Source: Burkholderia lata
GTDB lineage: Bacteria; Pseudomonadota; Gammaproteobacteria; Burkholderiales; Burkholderiaceae
Length of the DNA: 64,000 bases
Direction of reading: 5' to 3'
NCBI RefSeq assembly: GCF_902499335.1
Contig: NZ_CABVQK010000003.1
Coordinates: 372,001 to 436,000, forward strand
Position numbers and translations under genes: made by a program. The stretch's first letter is position 1. Every line of letters starts with the position of its first letter. This document shows, one piece after another, positions 9,223 through 18,332 of this stretch. The notes beneath the pieces are model-generated. The model was given only the letters and a program-made list of their open reading frames with translations. It did not search any database and was not told where the DNA came from.

Positions 9223-12200
9223 TCAGTCGTCCTTGCGCCGCTCGGACGGCGCAGCGTGCGGCGAGCCGGGCCCCGACTCGGAGGAAGGCGGCAGGGCCTG
9301 GCCGCGCGAGCGCGACGACATCGCTTCGAGCAGATAGTAGAACATCGGGATGAAGAACACCGCGATCGCTGTCGCGCCGAGCATTCCGCCGATCACGCCG
9401 GTGCCGATCGAGTGGCGGCTGTTCGCCGACGCGCCGAGCGCGATCGCGAGCGGCACGACGCCGAGGATGAACGCCAGCGAGGTCATGATGATCGGCCGCA
9501 GGCGCTCCTCCGACGCCGTGAGCGCCGCGTCGAACGGCGACGCGCCCGCGTCGCGGTTGATCACCGCGAATTCGAAGATCAGGATCGCGTTCTTCGCCGC
9601 CAGCGCCACCAGCATGGTCAAGCCGATCTGGAAGTAGACGTCGTTGTTGAGCCCGCGCAGCATGATCGCGACGAGCGCACCGAATATCGCGAACGGTACG
9701 GCCATCAGCACGCCGAACGGCAGCGACCATTTCTCGTATTGCGCCGCGAGGATCAGGAACACCATGATCAGGCCGAAGACGAACACGTTGCCGGACGTGC
9801 CGCCCGACTTGCGCGCTTCGTACGCCTCGCCGCTCCACGCAACGTCGTAGCCGGGCGGCATCCGTGCGGCAACCTGCTCCAGCGCGGCGATCACCTGTCC
9901 CGAGCTGTAGCCCGGCGCCGCGTTGGCAGTGATCTTGACCGCGGGGAAATTGTTGAAGCGCGTGATCAGGTCGGGGCCGGTCACGTACCGGTAGTTCACC
10001 ACCGACTTGAGCGGCACCATGTTTCCTTTCGTGCTGCGCACGAAGATCTGGTCGAGGTCTCGCGGCTTGAGCCGGTAGGACGGCTCGGCCTGCAGGATGA
10101 CCTGCCAGAGCCGGCTCGAGCGGTTGAACTGCGACACATAGAGCGAGCCGAACATCGTCTGCATCGCGCTGTACACGTCCTGCACCGGCACGCCGAGCGT
10201 CTCGGACTTGTCGCGATCCACGTCGACCAGCAACTGCTGCGACGATGCATTGAAGGTCGACGTCACGCCCGCCAGCTCGGGCTGCGCCTTCGCGTTGCGC
10301 ACGAACTCGTCCACGACGCCGGCGAGCTGCGAGATCGATGTATCTCCCTTGCTCTGCACCCAGACCTCGGTGCCGCCCGTCGTGCCCAGCCCCGGAATGG
10401 ACGGCGGGTTGACCGGAATGATGATCCCCTCCCTGACCCGCGACAGTGCCTCGTACGCGTTGATCAGCACCGCACGCGCATTCTGTGTCTTGATGTTCGC
10501 GAACTTGTAGCGCTCGTCGAAGCCCTTCAGGCCGACGAAGAAGGTGCCGGCGTTGTTCTTGTTCTGGCTGTCGAGCAGGCTGAAGCCGTCAACGGTCGTT
10601 ACGCTGTCCACCGCCGGCTGTTTCATGAAGTAGTCGGCGACCTGCTGCGACACGTCGCCGGTCCGATCGAGGCTCGCCGCATCCGGCATGATGACCGCGC
10701 CGAGAAGGTAGCCCTGGTCTTCCGGCGGCAGGAACGCGCCGGGCACCACCCGGAACATCACCACCGTCAGCGCGATCATGCCGCCGAACAGCACGAGCGC
10801 GATGACGAAGCGCTTGATGACGAACCGGACCGCGCGCGTGTAATGCGCGGTCATCCGCGCGAACACGCTCTCGAACCATCGGAAGAAGCCCTTCTTCTCG
10901 TGGTGCCCGCTCTTGAGCAACAGCGCGGCAAGCGCCGGCGACAAGGTCAGCGCGACGATGCCGGAGATCACCACGGAAATCGCGATCGTGATCGCGAACT
11001 GCTTGTACAGCTGCCCCGTGATGCCGCCGAGGAACGCGACCGGGACGAACACCGCGCACAGCACCAGCACGATCGCCACGACCGGCCCGGCAACCTCGTC
11101 CATCGCCCGCTTCGCGGCTGCCTTCGGATCGAGCTTGTGCACGGCCATGTTGCGCTCGACGTTCTCGATCACCACGATCGCGTCGTCGACCACGATGCCG
11201 ATCGCGAGCACCATGCCGAACAGCGTCAGCATGTTGACCGAGAAGCCGAGCACCGCCATCCCCATCGCCGTGCCGAGAATCGACACCGGCACGGCCAGCA
11301 CCGGAATGATGGTCGCGCGCAGGCTTTGCAGGAACACGAATACGACGATCACCACCAGCACCAGCGCTTCGAAGAACGTGTGCACGACGTCGTTGATCGA
11401 CGCGCGCGTGAACTCCGTCGTGTCCATCGCGATCCGGTAGTCGAGCCCTTCCGGGAACGATTTCTTCATCTCGGCGAGCGTCGCGCGGACATCCTTCGAC
11501 ACATTGAGCGCATTCGCGCCCGGCTGCTGGTACACCGCGATGATCGTGGCTGGCTTGCCCTGGAAGCGGCTGCGGATCGAGTAATCCTTCTGCCCGAGCT
11601 CCGCGCGCCCGATGTCCTTGAGCCGGACGATCGCCGTACCCTGGCTCGCGGCGCGGATGATGATGTTGTCGAAGTCGGACGGCTCGGCGAGGCGGCCCGG
11701 GGTCGTCACCGCGAACGATTGTTCGACCGGGCCGCCCGTCGGCGCCTGGCCGAGCCGCCCGACAGCGAACTGCTGGTTCTGGTTGGCGACCGCCCGCTGG
11801 ACGTCGGCCGCCGTGATGCCGAGCTGTGCCATGCGATCCGGCTTCAGCCAGATCCGCATCGCGTAATCGGGCGTGCCGAAGATGCTCGCCTGGTTGGCGC
11901 CGCCGATGCGCTTGATCGCATCGAGCACGTAGATGTTTGCGTAGTTCGCGATGTAGGTCGCGTCGTAGCGGTCCTGTGGCGAGTAGATCGCAATCACCAT
12001 CATGAACGCGGACGACTTCTTCTGGATCTGCACGCCCTGCGCCTGGACCGACTGCGGCAATTGCGGCAGCGCCAGGTTCACGCGGTTCTGCACGTCGACC
12101 TGCGCGAGCTCCGGGTTGGTGCCGATCTCGAAGTATGCGTTGATCGTCAGGCTGCCGGTCGATGAACTCGACGACTCCATGTAGATCATGTTGTCCGCGC

Positions 12201-12417
12201 CATTGACCTGCTGCTCGATCGGTGCGGCCACGTTGTTGGCCACGACGTCGGCGCTGGCGCCCGGATAGGACGCGGCAATCGTGATCTGAGGCGGCGTGAC
12301 GTCCGGGTACTGCGCAACCGGCAGCGCGAGCATCGTCAGCGCACCGCCGAGCGTGATGACGATCGAGATAACGGACGCGAAGATCGGTCGGTCGATGCAG
12401 TAGTGGGAGATGCTCAT
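9223..12417 (-). CDS. RND multidrug efflux pump, HAE1 (AcrB/MexB) family
   Basis: The inner-membrane pump of 1064 residues. It starts with the family's FIDRPIFA-like segment (here CIDRPIFA), contains the two large periplasmic loops, and has the TM4 motif GIVVDDAIVVIENVER near residue 405, whose paired aspartates relay protons. The C-terminal half repeats the pattern around GLTMLVALAAKNAILIFEFA. Length and motifs indicate a functional antiporter for amphiphilic drugs or solvents. It lies 12 bp downstream of its adaptor gene and 1 bp upstream of the outer-membrane-factor gene. The substrate range cannot be read from the sequence. Confidence 0.95.
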   Translation of the reverse strand: MSISHYCIDRPIFASVISIVITLGGALTMLALPVAQYPDVTPPQITIAASYPGASADVVANNVAAPIEQQVNGADNMIYMESSSSSTGSLTINAYFEIGTNPELAQVDVQNRVNLALPQLPQSVQAQGVQIQKKSSAFMMVIAIYSPQDRYDATYIANYANIYVLDAIKRIGGANQASIFGTPDYAMRIWLKPDRMAQLGITAADVQRAVANQNQQFAVGRLGQAPTGGPVEQSFAVTTPGRLAEPSDFDNIIIRAASQGTAIVRLKDIGRAELGQKDYSIRSRFQGKPATIIAVYQQPGANALNVSKDVRATLAEMKKSFPEGLDYRIAMDTTEFTRASINDVVHTFFEALVLVVIVVFVFLQSLRATIIPVLAVPVSILGTAMGMAVLGFSVNMLTLFGMVLAIGIVVDDAIVVIENVERNMAVHKLDPKAAAKRAMDEVAGPVVAIVLVLCAVFVPVAFLGGITGQLYKQFAITIAISVVISGIVALTLSPALAALLLKSGHHEKKGFFRWFESVFARMTAHYTRAVRFVIKRFVIALVLFGGMIALTVVMFRVVPGAFLPPEDQGYLLGAVIMPDAASLDRTGDVSQQVADYFMKQPAVDSVTTVDGFSLLDSQNKNNAGTFFVGLKGFDERYKFANIKTQNARAVLINAYEALSRVREGIIIPVNPPSIPGLGTTGGTEVWVQSKGDTSISQLAGVVDEFVRNAKAQPELAGVTSTFNASSQQLLVDVDRDKSETLGVPVQDVYSAMQTMFGSLYVSQFNRSSRLWQVILQAEPSYRLKPRDLDQIFVRSTKGNMVPLKSVVNYRYVTGPDLITRFNNFPAVKITANAAPGYSSGQVIAALEQVAARMPPGYDVAWSGEAYEARKSGGTSGNVFVFGLIMVFLILAAQYEKWSLPFGVLMAVPFAIFGALVAIMLRGLNNDVYFQIGLTMLVALAAKNAILIFEFAVINRDAGASPFDAALTASEERLRPIIMTSLAFILGVVPLAIALGASANSRHSIGTGVIGGMLGATAIAVFFIPMFYYLLEAMSSRSRGQALPPSSESGPGSPHAAPSERRKDD

Positions 12418-12429
12418 CTGGCCGCTCCG

Positions 12430-13605
12430 TCATTGCGTCGCCGCGCTGCCCGATCCGTTTGCCGATGACGACTGTGCCGCCGGCGCCGACACGATCGAAA
12501 GCGGCGTGTCGGGCGCGACGCGGATCGCGCCGTCAACGACGACACGCTCGCCGGCCTTGAGCCCGTCGGTGATGAACCAGTCGTCGCCGTGCCACTCGCC
12601 GACTTCGACGACGCGCTGATGCGCCTTCGATGCATTGTCGACCACCCACACGAAATGGCTCCTCGCACCCTGCAGCACCGCGCGCTGCGGCACGAGCACC
12701 GCCGCGGGACGCGTCGCGCCCGACACGCGCGCGCGCACGAACTGCCCGGGCCGCAACGTACCCTTCGGGTTTTCGAACACCGCGCGCACGAGGAACGTAC
12801 CGGTTTCGGTGCTGAACGCCGGGTTCGCGAAGTTGATTCGCCCGCGCTCCGGGAACTCGGAGCCGTCCGCGAGCACGAGGGTCACGACGAACTCGTCGCT
12901 CTGCGGAAAGCGCAGCTTCCCGCGCGAGATTTCGTCGCGGTACTTGAGCAGCTCGTTTTCCGAAATGCTGAAGTTCACCCACATTGGATCGAGCTGATAC
13001 ACATAGGTGAGCAGCCCGTTGGCCGTGGCCGTCACGTAGCTGCCGTCCTGCTGCCGGGCGAAGCTCGACAGCCCGGTGATCGGCGACTTGATCGTCGTGT
13101 AGCCGAGATTGAGCTGCGCGGTCTGCACCTGCCCCTGTGCGGCGATCACCGCGGCTTCCGCCTGCTGCGCGTTGCCCACCGCGTCGTCGAGATCCTTCTT
13201 GCTCAATGCGTTCTGCGCGGCGAGCGGCCTCACCCTGGCCAGGTTCTCCTTCGCGACGTTGAGCCGCGCCTGCTGCTGCGCCAACTGGCCCTTCGCCGTC
13301 TGGAGCGTCGCCTCGAACGGCTTGTGGTCCATCAGGAACAGCGTCTCGCCGGCCTTCACCATCTGGCCTTCCACATAGGTGCGCTTGTCGAGAAAGCCGT
13401 CCACGCGCGCGCGTATCTCGACTTCGTGCGAGCTCTGCGTCTGCGCGGTGAATTCGAAATCGACCGGCGTGTCGCGCTGCGCGACCGTGACGACCGTCAC
13501 CTGAGGCGCGCCGAGCGCCGGGGCGCCCGCCGGCTTCTTGCATCCCGCGCACACCACGAGGGCCACGATCAGCGGCATCGAACAGAGAACGGATACGGGC
13601 TTCAT
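12430..13605 (-). CDS. RND efflux adaptor (membrane fusion protein)
   Basis: A periplasmic adaptor lipoprotein of 391 residues. It has a type II signal with Cys22, a lipoyl-like segment split by a coiled-coil hairpin (about residues 95-165) and the beta-barrel region with PMWVNFSISENELL, typical of AcrA/MexA. The start at ATG 13605 is supported by the signal peptide; the frame stays open further upstream but over a neighbouring gene. It is the first pump gene in transcription order and lies 17 bp after a small secreted-protein gene. No tetR- or marR-type repressor gene is adjacent, which is unusual for such a pump. Confidence 0.93.
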   Translation of the reverse strand: MKPVSVLCSMPLIVALVVCAGCKKPAGAPALGAPQVTVVTVAQRDTPVDFEFTAQTQSSHEVEIRARVDGFLDKRTYVEGQMVKAGETLFLMDHKPFEATLQTAKGQLAQQQARLNVAKENLARVRPLAAQNALSKKDLDDAVGNAQQAEAAVIAAQGQVQTAQLNLGYTTIKSPITGLSSFARQQDGSYVTATANGLLTYVYQLDPMWVNFSISENELLKYRDEISRGKLRFPQSDEFVVTLVLADGSEFPERGRINFANPAFSTETGTFLVRAVFENPKGTLRPGQFVRARVSGATRPAAVLVPQRAVLQGARSHFVWVVDNASKAHQRVVEVGEWHGDDWFITDGLKAGERVVVDGAIRVAPDTPLSIVSAPAAQSSSANGSGSAATQ

Positions 13606-13622
13606 GAGCTGATCCCCGATCG

Positions 13623-14018
13623 CTACTTCGCCATGCAGTTGCCGAACACCACGACGGCATCGTCGCGATTGACGAGCGTCGCGGTCATCGTCCCGTCGCG
13701 CGTGTCGAGCACCAGCGTCCACGCGTAGCCGAGTTCGGTGCCCTGCATGGCGATCTGGGTGGGCGCCTTCTCCATGAACTGGATCGGCGAGCTCCGCGCG
13801 GGCCCTGCAATCGTCTTCTTCGCGAAGTCGATCGTCAGAAATCGCGGCGCGCCGAGATCTGCCGGCAACGCACGCGCGCACGGGAGGCCCGGGTCGCATG
13901 CGTGCGCGTCGATCGTCGCGCACAGCAACGGTTTGCTGCCGTCGAAATCGCTTGCCGAGGCGCCCGCGCAAACCAGCATGGAGAGCGCCGCCAGCGCCGC
14001 AAACCGAAGCTTCTTCAT
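13623..14018 (-). CDS. Small secreted protein of unknown function
   Basis: 131 residues with a clear Sec signal peptide (MKKLRF, hydrophobic core, cleavage near ASA-SD at residue 22). The mature part has four cysteines (…LLCATIDAHACDPGLPCA… and …FGNCMAK at the end) that could form disulfides in the periplasm. No family is recognised. The ATG at 14018 is chosen over one five codons upstream because it starts the signal peptide directly. It sits between a glycine-zipper protein gene and the pump adaptor gene with gaps of 27 and 17 bp, so it probably belongs to the same envelope operon. Confidence 0.7.
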   Translation of the reverse strand: MKKLRFAALAALSMLVCAGASASDFDGSKPLLCATIDAHACDPGLPCARALPADLGAPRFLTIDFAKKTIAGPARSSPIQFMEKAPTQIAMQGTELGYAWTLVLDTRDGTMTATLVNRDDAVVVFGNCMAK

Positions 14019-14045
14019 GGCTGCATCCTCCACTCGGCTCCGATG

Positions 14046-14585
14046 CTATTGGCTCGTGTAGCCGCGCCCGGTCATGCAGGCCGTTACCGCGCGCGTGAAC
14101 GTCGAGAGCTGGCTCGCGGTGCTGCCCTGCATGCTCTGCTGCTGATAGGCCGCCGCCTCTTCCCGACGATGCCGGCGCATCATGCCGCCCGCCGTGCCGG
14201 TGATCGCGCCGATCGCCGCGCCCTTGCCCGCGTCGCCGGCGATCGCGCCAATCGCGGCACCCGCCGCGGCGCCGCCCGCCGCCCCTCGGAGCATGCCGCC
14301 CTGCGGCGGCGGAGCCGGCGCGTACGCGTTGCGCTGCGCGAGCGCGACCGGGTCGACGCCCGTGGTCTGCTTCGCCCACACCTGGCATTCCGCCGTGTCG
14401 GTCTGCTGCTTCTGCGGGCTCTGGCCCTTGGCTGGGTAGTAGATCGGCTGCGGCTGCGCGGATACCGTGCCGGCGATCGTCAATGCGACAACGCCGGCTG
14501 TCGCGCACGTGAACCGCCAGGCGCGGACGGCACGTGCATGCGCGCCCTGCGGTGTCCCTTTCGCTCGCTGTCGTGCGGATGCCAT
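14046..14585 (-). CDS. Glycine-zipper envelope protein
   Basis: 179 residues from the ATG at 14585. A basic leader and hydrophobic stretch (about 18-40) act as signal or anchor. The centre holds a Gly/Ala-rich zipper (about 95-130, GGAAAGAAIGAIAG then a similar second unit), seen in OmpA-like and YMGG-type proteins that insert in or span membranes. The C-terminal half is polar and Gln-rich. An alternative start at 14669 would add 28 Arg-rich residues and is less likely. It is the second gene of the envelope run, between the SYLF lipoprotein and the secreted protein. Function unknown. Confidence 0.72.
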   Translation of the reverse strand: MASARQRAKGTPQGAHARAVRAWRFTCATAGVVALTIAGTVSAQPQPIYYPAKGQSPQKQQTDTAECQVWAKQTTGVDPVALAQRNAYAPAPPPQGGMLRGAAGGAAAGAAIGAIAGDAGKGAAIGAITGTAGGMMRRHRREEAAAYQQQSMQGSTASQLSTFTRAVTACMTGRGYTSQ

Positions 14586-14673
14586 CTCCGGCCTCGCTTC
14601 CGTCCGATCATTCCGTCGACCTGCCCTTCGTCGCGCGCGCGTGCATCGCGCCATCACGACGAATGACATGCCG

Positions 14674-15240
14674 TCATCGCCGATTGAGGCGGGTAATCTT
14701 CGATCCCCTGAGGCCGATCCCGGCCATCAGCCCTTTCTGATCGAAGATGAACGCATAAATGTCGGATTGAAGCGTCGCCGTCGTCAGGTTCTTCGCGGCG
14801 CCCGCATCCCCGATCACCACCGTCGGCGCCATGCCGACCTCGAATCCGGAGCTCGTCTTCAGGTTGTCGAGCGCCTTGTCCGACATGAACATCATCACGT
14901 AGCCATAGGTTTGCACACCGGCCTGGAGACCATAGGTCACCGAGGTCGTTGCGTAGTAGCCCGTGACCTTGCCGTTCTCGATCAGCTCCCCGGTGCCATG
15001 CGACGCGCCCGCGATGAACCCGGCACGCACCACGCTCGGAAACACCAGGATGCCCTTGGCCTTCTGCGCCACGTCCTTGGCCTGCGGCGTACCGGCATAG
15101 AGATTCGCCAGCGCGGCCTGCACGTCCTGGTCGAGCACGGCATCCTCCGAAGACGAACCTGACGGCGATTGCCCGGTCGAGCAGGCGGCCGTCAGGGCGA
15201 ACAGGGAGACCATTGCCAGCTTGCGAACACAATCGAACAT
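14674..15240 (-). CDS. SYLF-domain (Ysc84-type) lipoprotein
   Basis: 188 residues with a lipoprotein signal (LTAACS, Cys20) and a SYLF domain, recognisable by the segments KGILVFPSVVRAGFIAGA, GELIENG and SVTYGLQAGVQTYGYVMMF. SYLF proteins bind lipids; bacterial secreted members appear in envelope-stress contexts. The ATG at 15240 was picked because it begins the signal peptide. It is the first gene of the run leading to the RND pump and pqi genes. A 12-bp palindrome lies 113 bp upstream of the start. Confidence 0.85.
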   Translation of the reverse strand: MFDCVRKLAMVSLFALTAACSTGQSPSGSSSEDAVLDQDVQAALANLYAGTPQAKDVAQKAKGILVFPSVVRAGFIAGASHGTGELIENGKVTGYYATTSVTYGLQAGVQTYGYVMMFMSDKALDNLKTSSGFEVGMAPTVVIGDAGAAKNLTTATLQSDIYAFIFDQKGLMAGIGLRGSKITRLNRR

Positions 15241-15352
15241 GATGCGTACTCCCGTTGATTTCCGGCCGTCGAGCGAGCGCGTGCGACACATTCGCGGATG
15301 GTCCGCGCGTTGTCGCATTTCAGTGTGGTTGCCATATCTTGAGAAGACAATC

Positions 15353-15364
15353 GGACCTTGGTCC
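15353..15364. promoter_or_regulatory. Candidate operator, copy 1 (GGACCTTGGTCC)
   Basis: A 12-bp perfect palindrome between the receiver-only gene and the SYLF gene. It differs at one position from the sequence at 15864-15875. Two near-identical palindromes upstream of two starts next to a FixJ-type regulator suggest that regulator's binding site; this is inference. Confidence 0.45.
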
Positions 15365-15392
15365 CATATCGCGTCACCGCGCAGGAGTGGAA

Positions 15393-15779
15393 TCAGGGCG
15401 TCGACGGGATGCCCAGCGCCGTCTGCACGGTCTTGATCAGCAGCGCGTCGTTGAACGGTTTGCGCAGATATCCGGCCGCACCGGATGCAAGCCCCTCCTC
15501 GCGCACGGCGACGTCGTCGTAGGCGGTGATCAGGATGACGGGCATGCCGCTCCCGGCAAGGCGCCGCTGCACCTCGAGGCCGTTGAGGCCGGGCATCTGG
15601 ATATCGAGAATCACGCAGGCCGGGCGGTACGCGGGCATGGCCGCCAGCGCGTCGAGAAAATCGTCGCCGCTCGAGAACGTGTCCGAGCCGATGCCGACGG
15701 AACGCAACAAGCGCTTGATCGCCCGGCCAACCGATTCATCGTCGTCGACCACCGCAACGAATGGCTTGACGTTACCCAT
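15393..15779 (-). CDS. Receiver-only response regulator
   Basis: 128 residues forming a single CheY-like receiver domain without an output domain: acid pocket DDD at 12-14, phosphoacceptor Asp59 in ILDIQMPG, switch Thr85, Lys107 in LRKPF. It follows the FixJ-type regulator gene by about 130 bp on the same strand, so it could be a phosphate sink or a competitor for the same histidine kinase. A copy of the local palindrome lies 85 bp upstream of its ATG. Confidence 0.88.
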   Translation of the reverse strand: MGNVKPFVAVVDDDESVGRAIKRLLRSVGIGSDTFSSGDDFLDALAAMPAYRPACVILDIQMPGLNGLEVQRRLAGSGMPVILITAYDDVAVREEGLASGAAGYLRKPFNDALLIKTVQTALGIPSTP

Positions 15780-15863
15780 TGTGATCTTTCCGGATTCGGC
15801 AATTGACCGCGTTAAAGCGATCCCGCAGATTGAGGCTATCAGCCGCGAAGCAAAACCGGTATA

Positions 15864-15875
15864 GGACTTTGGTCC
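15864..15875. promoter_or_regulatory. Candidate operator, copy 2 (GGACTTTGGTCC)
   Basis: Second copy of the near-palindrome at 15353-15364, one base different, in the gap between the FixJ-type regulator gene and the receiver-only gene. It lies 85 bp from the receiver start, a suitable place for activation of that promoter. Confidence 0.45.
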
Positions 15876-15908
15876 ACCGCCGCGATGGACCGTGCGCAGC
15901 GCGTGCGC

Positions 15909-16544
15909 TCAGCGAAGCGTGCGGGCGCTGTGCGTCGCGCCGACGCCGATCTTGTCGGCAAGACGCACGAGGTCGGCCAGCGTGGCCGCCTCCATTTTTT
16001 CCATCACGCGCGCGCGATGGATCCTGACCGTCTTCTCGGCAATGCCGAGATCGTCCGCGACCTGCTTGTTGAGGCGGCCGGTCACCACGAGCGCGAGCAC
16101 TTCCCGCTCGCGCGGCGTCAGGCGGTCCAGGCGCTCCCGTATGCTCTCGAGTTCACGGCGACACGCGGACATCTGCATCGAACGTTCGAGCGCGTGCGCG
16201 ATCGCCTCGAGCAGCACCGCATCGCCGACCGGCTTCGGCAGGAAATCGGTCGCGCCGGCCTTCATCGCGTTCACGGTCGTGCCGATGTCGCCATGCCCGG
16301 TGATGAAGACGATCGGCAGCGCCGCGTTCAGCTCGCGCTGCAGTTCGAGCCCGTTCACGTCCGGCAGCTCGAGATCCAGCAGCAGGCACGCCGGGCAGCA
16401 GGTCAGGTCGGCGCCGGCGAGAAACGCGCGCGCCGATTCGAAGGATTCCGCACGATGACCGGCTGCACGCGCGAGCCGCGTCAGCGCGCGGCACACCGAC
16501 GCGTCGTCGTCCACGATGAACACGACAGGCGCGGCATCGTTCAT
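15909..16544 (-). CDS. FixJ-family two-component response regulator
   Basis: 211 residues: an N-terminal receiver (DDD at 12-14, phosphoacceptor Asp57, Lys104 in LPKP) and a C-terminal LuxR-type helix-turn-helix from about 143 to 205 (LTPREREVLALV, KQVADDLGIAEKTVRIHRARVMEKM). This is the FixJ/TodT/StyR layout. The ATG at 16544 overlaps the histidine kinase stop as ATGA, so kinase and regulator are translationally coupled and are almost certainly cognate. Likely targets are the neighbouring units carrying the GGAC-YTTGGTCC palindrome. Confidence 0.92.
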   Translation of the reverse strand: MNDAAPVVFIVDDDASVCRALTRLARAAGHRAESFESARAFLAGADLTCCPACLLLDLELPDVNGLELQRELNAALPIVFITGHGDIGTTVNAMKAGATDFLPKPVGDAVLLEAIAHALERSMQMSACRRELESIRERLDRLTPREREVLALVVTGRLNKQVADDLGIAEKTVRIHRARVMEKMEAATLADLVRLADKIGVGATHSARTLR

Positions 16545-17644
16545 GGCTGGCTGCACGCGCGGTTCGGGGCCGCCGCGCCCGCCGAAGGCAATGCGACATG
16601 GAACGACGCGCCGCGGTCCGCGTTGTTCTCCGCCCAGAGACGGCCGCCGTGCGCGGCGACGATCGTGCGGCTGATCGACAGGCCAAGACCGAGCCCGTGC
16701 GGCTTCGACGTGAAGAACGGCTTGAAGATCTTGTCGAGCTGGTCGACCGTCAGCCCGTGCCCACGATCCCGCACGGCAATGCGCACCGTTGCATCCGGCT
16801 CCGCCCATACGCGCACCGCGACGATGCGGTCCGACGCGTACCCGTCGTGCACCGCGTCGAACGCGTTGAGCAGGAGATTGAGCACGACCTGTTGCAACTG
16901 CACCTTGTCTCCGCGTACCACGGGCAGCGCGTCGTCGATGTCGAGCGCCGTCCGGATCCCGCGCAGGACGGCGTCGCTGTGGACGAGCACGACGACATCG
17001 CGAACGACGCCGCCGATATCGAGCAGCTGCAGGTCCACGTCGCCCTTCCGGACCAGCGCGCGGATCCTGCCGATGATTTCTCCGGCCCGGCAATTGTCCG
17101 CCACAATGTCGTTCAAGGTCTCGCGCACCTCGGACAGGTCGATCGGGTCCGCGTCGATGAAGCGCTGCGCGGCCTGCGCATTGCTCAGGATCGCGGTCAG
17201 CGGCTGGTTCAGTTCGTGGGCGAGCGATCCCGCCAGTTCGCCAAGCGCCGAGACGCGCGTGAGATGGGCGAGTTCCTGCCGATTGCGGTGTAATTCGAGC
17301 CGCTCGCTGCGATCGACGATCACCGCGAGCCGCGTCGGCATGCCATCGACGCTGCACTCACTCGTCGTCACGTCCGCCGGGAATTCGACGCCGTCGCGGC
17401 GTTTCGCGACGACCGTCTGCATCGTCTGCCCGAGTGGCGCCGGCGCTAACGACACGGCCTGCTCCCGCGCATCGCGCGCAGTGTCGACGAGGCATCCGGC
17501 AAACAGGCCGCGCTCGGACATGCCGATCAATTCGTCGACGCGGTAACCGAACAGCGTCCTCGCCTTCGCATTCGCGAAGACGATTTCTGCCTGCATGCTG
17601 AAACCGACGATGGCCACCGGCACGAGTTCGAGCGCATCGCGCAT
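16541..17644 (-). CDS. PAS-domain sensor histidine kinase
   Basis: 367 residues from the ATG at 17644: a PAS domain (about 5-110), a HisKA segment with His143 in LAHELNQPLT, and an ATPase domain with an N box (LNLLLNAFDAV), DRGHG and GLGLGLSIS. The HELNQP form of the H box is typical of the FixL/DctB group. No certain transmembrane helix lies in this part, so sensing may be cytoplasmic. The frame remains open upstream to 18169 and includes a hydrophobic stretch; a longer, membrane-bound product cannot be excluded. It is coupled to the FixJ-type regulator by a 4-bp overlap. Confidence 0.88.
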   Translation of the reverse strand: MRDALELVPVAIVGFSMQAEIVFANAKARTLFGYRVDELIGMSERGLFAGCLVDTARDAREQAVSLAPAPLGQTMQTVVAKRRDGVEFPADVTTSECSVDGMPTRLAVIVDRSERLELHRNRQELAHLTRVSALGELAGSLAHELNQPLTAILSNAQAAQRFIDADPIDLSEVRETLNDIVADNCRAGEIIGRIRALVRKGDVDLQLLDIGGVVRDVVVLVHSDAVLRGIRTALDIDDALPVVRGDKVQLQQVVLNLLLNAFDAVHDGYASDRIVAVRVWAEPDATVRIAVRDRGHGLTVDQLDKIFKPFFTSKPHGLGLGLSISRTIVAAHGGRLWAENNADRGASFHVALPSAGAAAPNRACSQP

Positions 17645-18332
17645 GGGGGCCGCCGTCTCCCGGCCGCCTCCGGCGGGCTTGAAACGTTTGCCGAGCCATG
17701 GAATGCGTCCCGTCGCGTGCGTCGCGCGACGCAGCGCCGGCACGATGTGCCGTCCTGAAGCCGGCAGGATCCCGTCGCCGCGCCATTCCCGGCGCGGTGC
17801 GGCACATGGCAGCACGACGATCGTGCCGATGACGGAGGACGGGTGGATGAATGCATTGCATGGCGGCGCAGACCGCGCCGCCGGACCGGCAGCCGAGCCA
17901 CGCCGCGATCGCCATGGCAGGCGCCAGTTATGTAACTGCCAAACGAATGGCGAGAGCGTCGCCGCCAGGACAACCTCGATTCCCAGCATGGAGAGAGACA
18001 TGGCCATTTTGCTCCGTGGCGACGCGCGGGAAATCCAGCACCAGTCGAGCATTCCACGGTGCGCAAGGGCGATGGTTGCGCGGGTCACCAGACCTGCGAA
18101 CGGGCGGCCGTGAAGGTCCTGGCGCGTCCGGTTCCGGATCGATGCATCTGGTTGGGTCTCGCACGACATGCCGCCTGGACGTCGGCGTCACGGGCCGCGA
18201 TTCACCGCGCACCCGGAATCAATTTTAGGTATACGCGTGCATTGCATGCCAGACGCACCGGAATTTTTTGCCGTCGGCGCGCGCGCCATGCGAGCAGGGT
18301 TGATCGATGTAATCGGTTCGTCAGGATGATGG
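17645..18332. other. Region upstream of the sensor kinase gene
   Basis: No separate gene is recognised here. The histidine-kinase frame is open through most of it (to 18169) and could encode up to 175 more residues with one hydrophobic segment, but the composition looks less constrained than the PAS region. The AT-richer stretch near 18220-18330 is a likely promoter zone or the 3' trailer of the permease gene. Confidence 0.4.

Noticed and set aside
9220-12165. A long plus-strand frame (about 980 codons) opposite the RND pump gene
   Set aside because: Its product is Arg/His/Asp-rich with no domain; it mirrors the pump's codon bias on the other strand. The minus-strand frame carries clear RND motifs.
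17645-18169. N-terminal extension of the sensor kinase
   Set aside because: The frame is open and has one hydrophobic stretch, but there is no clear domain and the PAS domain starts naturally at 17644. Left as a possibility only.
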